In this document: in pieces, positions 1-5,664 of the stretch
Position numbering within the stretch: the first letter of the stretch is position 1
Layout: each line of letters begins with the position of its first letter
Source of the DNA: an uncultured Mycoplasmatota bacterium
GTDB lineage: Bacteria > Bacillota_I > Bacilli_A > RF39 > UBA660
Direction: 5' to 3'
Assembly: GCA_900547995.1 (NCBI GenBank)
Contig: URIY01000034.1
Location: forward strand, 1 to 19,623
DNA length: 19,623 bases
Position numbers and translations under genes: made by a program
The notes under the pieces: model-generated
Told to the model about the DNA's origin: nothing
Database searches by the model: none
What the model saw: the letters and a program-made list of their open reading frames with translations, nothing else

Positions 1-2
1 TG

Positions 3-545
3 GCAAGACATACAATCCCAATAACAAATGGTAAAGGAAGTATTGAACTTGTTACGGGAACATATAATGCGACTGCTGTTGCAAGTGGTTATGATGCTTC
101 AACACTTAGTCCCAAAAGTGTAACCATTATAGATGGAACAGATACTTATGCTTTTACTATAAGTGCAACAGGTGTTTTAACACTACATGTAACGGATACA
201 GGAGATCCCGATAGTGGTGTACAAATTATAGGAGCTAAATTTGTTAGGACTGATAGTTCAGGGACAATGACTGGGGCAGAAATAACAACTAATGATGATG
301 GGAATGCTGTATTTAATAATGTTCCATTTGATGCTGCTGGAAACATTACAATATATTATAAGCAAATATCAAGCGATGGTGGACATACATTTGATGATGC
401 TGTTAAATCAATTATAATGACAGAGCAGACGAAAACAGTTCAAATAATAAATCCACCAGCACCAGTTAGAAACTTTACTTTAATGGATGCTAGTTTCCCA
501 AATATTCCAATTATGGATGGGCAAATAATACTTCAGGATAATTAA
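3..545 (+). CDS. C-terminal part of a surface or secreted repeat protein (5' end outside window)
   Basis: An open frame runs from the first complete codon (position 3) to TAA at 543-545, so the start lies beyond the left edge; the first internal ATG (267) is only a Met within the frame. The 180 visible residues are rich in Thr, Ser, Gly, Asp and Ile and look like beta-sandwich modules. One segment (about residues 60-145) has the rhythm of Cna-B/SpaA-like prealbumin folds: a beta-strand LTLHVTD, then GAKFVRTDSSG, then TTNDDGNAVFNNVPFDAAG. The tail ends in ILQDN with no LPXTG-like motif, membrane segment or basic tail, so this C-terminus is not itself sortase-anchored. It is visibly more GC-rich than the neighbouring genes, which hints at transfer. 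Adhesin, or phage- or plasmid-type surface fibre, are both possible; exact function not recognised. Confidence 0.6.
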   Translation, partial: ARHTIPITNGKGSIELVTGTYNATAVASGYDASTLSPKSVTIIDGTDTYAFTISATGVLTLHVTDTGDPDSGVQIIGAKFVRTDSSGTMTGAEITTNDDGNAVFNNVPFDAAGNITIYYKQISSDGGHTFDDAVKSIIMTEQTKTVQIINPPAPVRNFTLMDASFPNIPIMDGQIILQDN

Positions 546-582
546 AAAGAAAGCATTTTTTATTAAAATTTGCTTTCTTTTT
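544..582. terminator. bidirectional intrinsic terminator between convergent genes
   Basis: The arm AAAAAGAAAGCA (544-555) is complementary to TGCTTTCTTTTT (571-582), with an AT-rich loop and T-runs on either strand. It starts in the TAA of the surface-protein gene on + and overlaps the last codons of the sortase frame on - (stop at 563-565), so one hairpin can end transcription from both sides. Confidence 0.65.
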
Positions 583-1420
583 TAATTAGTTTTGCATGAA
601 CAACCATTCTATTATTATCACTATAACAAGTAGATAAAGTAAGTATATTGTCAGTATATGTAACATTAGTATTAAAATTGTAACTACTTCTATTTTTAAG
701 TATATCTAAAAAAATTTGATATTCTGTATCGTCATTAAAAGCAGTTTGTAAGTAATCACTAGTAGTAGGAATATGATATACACTAAATATTTGCCATAAA
801 CTATTTTATACTTCAGTAGATATTTTAATAACATAATTATTTGTATTATTAAGCCATTCATTTTTTAAAACATTTCTTAATGATCCAAACATAGTTTTAT
901 CAAGTCTACTATGTGCATATATAATAGTATTTTTATTATTTGTATTATTATTTCTATAATCCAAGAATATCCAACCTGCATCATTATATGATTTATTAAA
1001 ACCATGAGTAAGATAGTAGTTATTATCTTTTCCTTGAACAAATGGATAATTTATATTTGTACCATTTACTTTTAACCACACAACAACATCGGAATTAGTT
1101 TCCTTTAAATCATTGAAATTAACATTTATCATATTCATATTCATATTCATATTCATATTTATATAATCCCAGTAAGGATTCTCCTTTGGTATTTCTTCCA
1201 CTGGTTCTACTATTTCAGTATTTTCTGTATCTTCTACTTCTTCTATATTAATATTTTCTTGAATAGTAGTAATTTCTTCTTTAGTTTTATTTGAATCAAT
1301 TTTCCATTTAACTAAATTATAAATTGATAATATTAAAATTATAACAAATATAAAAATAATAAAAATAAAAAAAATAAATATTATATTTTTCCATTTGATT
1401 TTTATTTTTTTCTTTTTCAT
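563..1420 (-). pseudogene. srtB: sortase B, interrupted by one in-frame TAA
   Basis: The frame starts at ATG 1420, nine bases after an AAAGGA Shine-Dalgarno, and reads a basic N-terminus, a membrane segment (residues about 13-35), an acidic linker and a sortase B domain: DLKETNSDVVVWLKVNGTNI, YPFVQGKDNNYYLTHGF, DAGWIFLDYRNN, then IIYAHSRLD with catalytic His170. TAA at 808-806 (codon 205) ends this open frame. Beyond it the same frame continues without a frameshift: NSLWQIFSVYHIPTTSDYL, then TLSTC with catalytic Cys265, and Arg271 in NNRMVVHAKL, ending at TAA 565-563. A single base change therefore separates His from Cys and Arg. The 204-residue product would be inactive unless the stop is read through. 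Sortase B enzymes join NPxT-type surface proteins to peptidoglycan at the outer membrane face. Homology is clear; whether the stop is real or a consensus or sequencing error cannot be told here. Confidence 0.85.
1130..1159. repeat. hexanucleotide tandem repeat (CATATT x5) inside the sortase frame
   Basis: Five consecutive copies of CATATT (+ strand) encode an Asn-Met repeat on the - strand at sortase residues about 88-97. It lies in the linker between the membrane anchor with its acidic stretch and the catalytic domain. The unit is a multiple of three, so copy-number change would alter linker length without shifting the frame. Confidence 0.8.
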
Positions 1421-1425
1421 ATTTG

Positions 1426-1785
1426 CTATTCCTTTACAAGTGGATTAAAGTTTTCAATAGCTTCAACTAATTTAGGATGTTCAATAACAAAATGTATAGT
1501 TGGATTAGAACTTTTTGAAATAATTACATAATTATTTTTAAGAAATGTTATCGTTATGTTTTTAAATGTTTTATCATTTATATGATTTATTTCATAATTA
1601 CTTACTTTTTTTGATTCTTCTTCATATTTTTTAATTTGTATTTTAAATTTATATATTGCTAGTGATTGTTCTTTATTTTCTTTTAAAATATTATCTAGTT
1701 CTTTATTTAATTTTTCTAATTCATTATAAAGCCCTGCTTGATAATCTCGCTGTCTTCTAATTATATAATCACTATTTCTTACTAT
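1426..1785 (-). pseudogene. start-less open frame upstream of the sortase gene, unrecognised
   Basis: On the - strand the frame is open from just after TAA 1788-1786 to TAG 1428-1426, about 119 codons, and ends five bases before the sortase ATG, as in an operon. The first two thirds are charged and helical, probably coiled coil (RRQRDYQAGLYNELEKLNKE, then a Lys/Glu-rich stretch). The end looks like a compact alpha/beta piece (NNYVIISKSSNPTIHFVIEH). No ATG, GTG or TTG lies anywhere in the frame and no Shine-Dalgarno precedes it. It is either a 5'-truncated or mutated gene, or it uses a non-standard start. Codon content looks genuinely coding. I do not recognise the family. Its decay would match the broken sortase next to it. 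Confidence 0.4.
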
Positions 1786-1908
1786 TTATAGTATCTCACA
1801 AATCAATGAAAAAAGCAGTATATTTAATACACTTTTATACTTTTTTTAATTATAAGTCTAAATAGTTACAAATAAAACTGTGTTTTTATTCTAATTTTTA
1901 TAGTTAAA

Positions 1909-1917
1909 TGTTATAAT
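1909..1917 (+). promoter_or_regulatory. extended -10 promoter of nfo, upstream of the intron
   Basis: TGTTATAAT (TG at 1909-1910, consensus TATAAT at 1912-1917) is an extended -10 element; no good -35 is visible. Transcription would start at about 1924, so GGTG at 1924-1927 is almost the first transcribed sequence. The same form (TGTTATAAT) occurs before rpmG. The intron starts at 1928, directly after GGTG. The rest of the 1786-1927 gap is AT-rich, with no gene that I can support. Confidence 0.55.
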
Positions 1918-2475
1918 AACTTTGGTGGTGCGTCAGTTTGGCGTATATGATATAGTTGGTGAGAACCCAGCCTGGTAATTCCTAGCAAGGAGCTAGTAGT
2001 TTGCCTTGGAGCCAAAATAGTGAGACTAGGTTTAAGCGTAGGCAAACAAGAATTCGAGTCGTAATGTGAAAGCTTGAAGTTATTGAGACTCGTAAATTCT
2101 AAATAAGTAGATGGGTCACCTACCTAGCAAGCAATATCGGTAATATCGATAAGCGAGATATTATGAGAAATATGCTGGGGTCTTTAGGACATGGCGAGTT
2201 TTACATTGTTATCATATGCGTAACCGAGAGTACTTATATATATTCCTAAGTCTAAAAGGTTTAAAACACAAATAGTAAAAGGTAATGAATGTACAAAGAC
2301 TTGGATAACCAAAGACATTTAAAAGATATATAAGTAGTCGGACTAATTCGTAGTAGTGAAGAAACTAGCAAATAATCGTTTCTTTAGAGAAACACTAGCA
2401 TCCCAAAAGGAGGAATAACTAGTAGATATAAGGTATTATACACAAAAGAATATCAGAATAGAAAACTTAATTCAT

Positions 2476-3678
2476 TTGGTGAACAAAGAAACGTTAAAAG
2501 AACAACAATGGAAACAGCAAAGAAATAAAGCAAGTGGAATTGGTAAGGTAACTAAAGATGAATATGAAATGAATTTAGAAAGTAATTTAGAAAATCTAAT
2601 TAGTCGTATGAAGAAGATTAGTTACAAACCATTATCAGTAAGAAGGGCATACATTCCAAAGGAAAATGGCAAATTAAGACCACTTGGAATACAGGCTTAT
2701 GAAGACAAGCTAGTACAAGGAGTAATGGCCAACATATTAAGTGAGATTTATGAATGTAAATTCTTAAATTGCTCCTATTGATTTAGACCAAATAGAAATT
2801 GTCATCAAGCAATAAGAGAAATTAACCAAGGGATTATGATTAACAAAGTCAATTATATATTGGAATGTGACATAAAGGTCTTCTTTTATAATGTAGACCA
2901 TAAATGATTGATGAAAGTTCTTGAATATGATATCCAAGATGAGGTATTCCTAAGATATGTTAATAGGTTTCTAATTAGTGGCTATATGGAAGATATGAAA
3001 TCTCATGAAATGGATAAAGGGACACCCCAAGGTGGATTAATTTCACCAATACTAGCAAATGTATATTTACACTATGTGCTTGATTTATACTTTGAAAAGT
3101 ACATAAAACCTAGACTAAAAGGAAAGGCATACTTAGCAAGATATGCAGACGATTTTCTAATAATGTTTCAATATGAAAAGGAAGCCAAACAAGTATATGA
3201 AATGTTAGATGAAAGATTAGTCAAGTTTGGTCTTGAAATGGAACAAGAGAAAACAAGAATACTACCTTTTGGGAGATTTAAAGGAACAAATGAAACATTT
3301 GACTTTCTAGGATTTAAGCATTATAACGGTAAAATTAGGACAGGAAAATACTGTGTCGGACATAAGATGAGTAATAAAAAGAGGAAATCGAAACACAAAT
3401 CAATAACAAAATGGATTAAAGAACACAAAGCATACAAATTTAAAGAAATAATTGAAATGCTTAACAAGAAATTAACTGGGTTATATGCATACTATGGAAT
3501 AAATGGTATGTTACAAGAGTTATATAAAATATACTTTCATACAATATATGCTCTCAGAAGCAGTATATTTAGAAGAAGTCAGAGGAGATTGAGTGTTAAG
3601 ACATTCAATAGAATTTTAGAAAGAACTCCGATAACAAAACCCAAAATATACAAAGATATTTGGTGCTTTAATATATAA
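2476..3678 (+). pseudogene. ltrA: intron-encoded reverse transcriptase/maturase with two in-frame TGA stops
   Basis: One frame without shifts covers RT0-RT7 and domain X. Recognised parts are RRAYIPKENGKLRPLGIQAY, EDKLVQGVMANIL, FRPNRNCHQAIRE, DKGTPQGGLISPILANVYLH, the catalytic RYADDFL, FGRFKG, FDFLGFKHYNGK and a maturase tail ending TKPKIYKDIWCF. TGA at 2779-2781 replaces the Gly of the family SYGFRP motif, and TGA at 2905-2907 replaces the Trp of DHKWLM. The motif A region reads DIKVFFYNVDH where DIKGFFDNVDH is usual. Three of these four differences are explained by G-to-T changes and one by G-to-A. Only TTG 2476 or GTG 2479 offers a start; a strong AAAGGAGG at about 2406-2413 has no start codon at proper spacing, so the start may also be lost. 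The product would be nonfunctional under the standard code. Confidence 0.88.
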
Positions 3679-3689
3679 GATTATTTGAG

Positions 3690-3722
3690 GAGCCTATTGC
3701 CTTAATAGGGCACGATGGGTTC
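3690..3722 (+). ncRNA. group II intron domain V
   Basis: The hairpin GAGCCTAT (3690-3697) with ATGGGTTC (3715-3722) forms eight pairs including G-U. It carries the catalytic AGC triad at 3691-3693, an upper stem TGCC/GGCA and the two-nucleotide CG bulge (3713-3714) typical of domain V. It appears intact, unlike the reverse transcriptase, so ribozyme function may persist. Confidence 0.8.
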
Positions 3723-3723
3723 T

Positions 3724-3793
3724 GTGAGGGGCAATGAGACTAACCTCTCACTAAGAAGAAAGAGAGGTGAAGGTCGAGACTTGTCTACTCGAC
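3724..3793 (+). ncRNA. intron 3' region with domain VI and competing hairpins
   Basis: Three helices can be drawn: GTGAGGGG (3724-3731) with CCTCTCAC (3744-3751); ACCTCTC (3743-3749) with GAGAGGT (3762-3768), which excludes the first; and GTCGAG (3773-3778) with CTCGAC (3788-3793), which ends exactly at the splice site. One of them must hold the branch-point adenosine of domain VI. I cannot tell which from this sequence alone. Confidence 0.5.
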
Positions 3794-3798
3794 ATAAT

Positions 3799-4710
3799 AT
3801 GAAAGATTTAATAATTGGTGGACATGTCCATTTTAATAAAAATGATCAATTAGTTGGCAGTGTAAAACAAGCAATAGATTATGGAGCTAATACTTTTATG
3901 TTTTATACCGGAGCTCCACAAAATACTAATAGGGCTGTCCTTGATGATAATTTAATAAATGAAGCAAAACAAATGATGATAGATAATAATATTGATATAA
4001 ATGATGTCGTTATTCATGCACCATATATTATCAATTTAGCCAATAATAATGATAGTTATGATTTTGCGATTTCTTTTCTTAAAGAAGAAATTAATAGAGC
4101 CATTAAACTTGGAATAAAAAAAATAGTGTTACATCCAGGTAGTCATGTAAAATTGGGTGAAAGTATAGGTATTGAAAATATTATTTATGCTTTAAATAAA
4201 GTTTTAGAGCCTGATAAAGATATTATTATTTGCTTGGAAACAATGGCTGGAAAGGGTAGTGAATGTGGAAAAACTTTTTCCGAAATAAAACAAATGATAG
4301 ATGGTGTTATATTAAAGGACAAAATAGGTGTATGTCTAGATACTTGTCATATTAATGATGCAGGATATGATTTAAATAATTTTGATGCCGTTTTAGATGA
4401 ATTTGATAAAGTAATAGGACTTAAATATTTGAAATGCGTTCATATTAATGATAGTAAAAATATAATTGGAAGTCATAAAGATCGTCATGAAAATATTGGA
4501 TATGGAACAATTGGTTTTGATAATATGTTAAAGGTAATTTATCATGAAAAATTAAAAGATATTCCTAAAATATTAGAAACACCTTTTGTGACAAAAACAG
4601 ATGATAGTAAAGAAAGATTATATGCGCCATATAAACAAGAAATTGAAATGATTAAGAAGAAAGAATTTAATCCACACTTAATTGAAGATGTAAGAGAATA
4701 CTATAAATAA
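3799..4710 (+). CDS. nfo: endonuclease IV (AP endonuclease)
   Basis: This zinc enzyme cuts the backbone 5' to abasic sites in base-excision repair. From the ATG at 3799 it is 303 residues, with the TIM-barrel landmarks IGGHV, TFMFYTGAPQN, LHPGSH, CLETMAGKGSE, GVCLDTCHINDAGYD and HINDSKN..GSHKDRHENIG. All nine metal ligands known from E. coli Nfo have counterparts: His73, His112, Glu147, Asp181, His184, His215, Asp228, His230 and Glu260. The frame is open upstream to an ATG at 3715, but that stretch is intron RNA, so 3799 is the start. In unspliced RNA the nearest good Shine-Dalgarno (GAGAGGTG, about 3762-3769) is about 30 bases away. Splicing would place GGTG six bases before the ATG. The 3' end overlaps the convergent DUF2624 gene by 10 bp. 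Confidence 0.95.
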   Translation: MKDLIIGGHVHFNKNDQLVGSVKQAIDYGANTFMFYTGAPQNTNRAVLDDNLINEAKQMMIDNNIDINDVVIHAPYIINLANNNDSYDFAISFLKEEINRAIKLGIKKIVLHPGSHVKLGESIGIENIIYALNKVLEPDKDIIICLETMAGKGSECGKTFSEIKQMIDGVILKDKIGVCLDTCHINDAGYDLNNFDAVLDEFDKVIGLKYLKCVHINDSKNIIGSHKDRHENIGYGTIGFDNMLKVIYHEKLKDIPKILETPFVTKTDDSKERLYAPYKQEIEMIKKKEFNPHLIEDVREYYK

Positions 4711-4964
4711 TTTTTATACTTTTCTTTAAAATTTATATAAAGATTTTCTATTTTATTATAAGTCATATTATCAAAATTTTGTTTGATGTCATCTAATATT
4801 TCTCTTGGATTACCGTATACAATTGTTTTCCAATTCTTTTTTATATGATTATAAATAATCTTTACTTCTCCTTCATTTAATTCTATACCATTTTTATTTG
4901 CAAACACTATTATGTCATTTTTAGTCATTCTATTTACATATTGTTCAATTAATCTATTAATCAT
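4701..4964 (-). CDS. DUF2624 family protein (YqfT-like)
   Basis: This is an 87-residue, highly charged, all-helical small protein (MINRLIEQYVNRMTKNDIIV...). It has a strong Shine-Dalgarno GAGGTGAT eight bases before ATG 4964, which supports a real gene. Length, opening pattern and position next to nfo agree with Bacillus YqfT (DUF2624), which follows yqfS (nfo); here the gene is convergent rather than downstream. No catalytic motif, signal peptide or membrane segment is seen, and the family function is unknown to me. The 85-bp gap to sodA must hold divergent promoters. TATACT on the - strand near 4986-4991 is a candidate -10 for this gene, without a clear -35. Confidence 0.7.
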   Translation of the reverse strand: MINRLIEQYVNRMTKNDIIVFANKNGIELNEGEVKIIYNHIKKNWKTIVYGNPREILDDIKQNFDNMTYNKIENLYINFKEKYKNYL

Positions 4965-5049
4965 GTGTGTATCACCTCAAAATAGTATATGAATAATATT
5001 TAGAATAATGTTTAATAATTTATCGTAAAATATAGATAGGAGGCTTTTT

Positions 5050-5664
5050 ATGTATAAACAAATCGATTTAACTTATAATTATGATGATTTAGTTCCAACT
5101 TTAAGTGGAAAAACTATTTTTGTGCATTATGAAAAACATTATTTAGGATATTTAAATAAAACAAATTCTTTATTAAAAGAAATAAATTATGATAAAAATA
5201 TTTCTTTAGAAGAATTAGTTATTAATATAGATACTATTCCTATGGAAAAACGTGGTGACATATTATATAATGCATCAGCTACATTAAATCATGAACTATA
5301 TTTTAAAAATATTAGTTCAAGAAAGAAAAACTATCCTATAGGTAAAATTAAAACAGCTATAAATGAAAAATATGGTGATTTTGATAATTTTAAAAAAGAA
5401 TTTATTAATAAAGCAAACAAGATGATAGGTTCAGGTTATACATACTTAGTTATAAAAGATAATAATGAGTTAGATATTATTAATATGAGTAATCAAGATA
5501 GTCCATTATCTTATGGTTTTAAACCAATTATGACAATTGATTTATGGGAGCATGCATACTATCTTGATTATCAAAATCGAAGAAGCGATTATATAAATAA
5601 TTTTTTTGATATTGTTGATTTTGATGTAATAAATAATCTTTATGAAGAAAATACAAAAGAATAA
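5050..5664 (+). CDS. sodA: superoxide dismutase, Fe/Mn family (probably Mn-type)
   Basis: The enzyme converts superoxide to oxygen and hydrogen peroxide in the cytosol. The 204 residues contain the metal ligands His26 (VHYEKHY), His81 (TLNHELYF), Asp164 and His168 (TIDLWEHAYYLDYQN), plus gateway His30 and Tyr34. The outer-sphere glutamine sits in NQDSPL (Gln149), as in manganese enzymes, while the Gln position of iron enzymes is Ala77. This points to Mn or cambialistic use. Several usual aromatic residues differ: GSGYTYLV replaces GSGWxWLV, and the Trp before NH is Leu. AGGAGG at 5038-5043 sets the start. The end overlaps the PBP gene by 23 bp, suggesting translational coupling. The sequence is divergent but all catalytic residues are present. 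Confidence 0.9.
   Translation: MYKQIDLTYNYDDLVPTLSGKTIFVHYEKHYLGYLNKTNSLLKEINYDKNISLEELVINIDTIPMEKRGDILYNASATLNHELYFKNISSRKKNYPIGKIKTAINEKYGDFDNFKKEFINKANKMIGSGYTYLVIKDNNELDIINMSNQDSPLSYGFKPIMTIDLWEHAYYLDYQNRRSDYINNFFDIVDFDVINNLYEENTKE

Larger units (their letters stand above)
1928..3793 (+). mobile_element. group II intron (about 1.87 kb) inserted in the 5' leader of nfo
   Basis: The 5' end GTGCG at 1928-1932 fits the GUGYG rule. It is followed by about 550 nt of structured, gene-free RNA sequence (domains I-IV), including conserved-looking blocks such as GGTGAGAACCCAGCC and GCTGGGGTCTTTAGGACATG. Next come a degenerate reverse transcriptase/maturase frame and then domain V (3690-3722). The 3' end is CTACTCGAC at 3785-3793, a usual end for this class. 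A loop CACCT within GGT-CACCT-ACC (about 2116-2126) could be an exon-binding site: CACCTA pairs with exon TTGGTG at five of six positions. Joining 1927 to 3794 gives GGTGATAATATG, a normal Shine-Dalgarno plus start for nfo. The encoded protein ends after the maturase region with no HNH endonuclease. The element needs a maturase from elsewhere if it still splices. Boundaries rest on motif reading, not on alignment. Confidence 0.88.

Noticed and set aside
1809..1868. Short + strand frame from ATG near 1809 (about 19 codons)
   Set aside because: Too short, no Shine-Dalgarno and composition no different from the AT-rich intergenic sequence.
2779..2907. TGA read as Trp (mycoplasma-type code), making the reverse transcriptase intact
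   Set aside because: Trp is encoded by TGG in all other genes, rpe ends with TGA just before the next start codon, no other recognised gene contains in-frame TGA, and the first TGA stands at a Gly position rather than Trp.
2908..3678. A separate gene for the second half of the reverse transcriptase
   Set aside because: It lies in the same frame as the first half with family sequence continuing between the stops, and has no ribosome-binding site; it is one broken gene.
3715..4710. nfo starting at ATG 3715
   Set aside because: The extra 28 residues are encoded by intron domain V and VI RNA and have no counterpart in endonuclease IV; MKDLIIGG at 3799 fits the family N-terminus.
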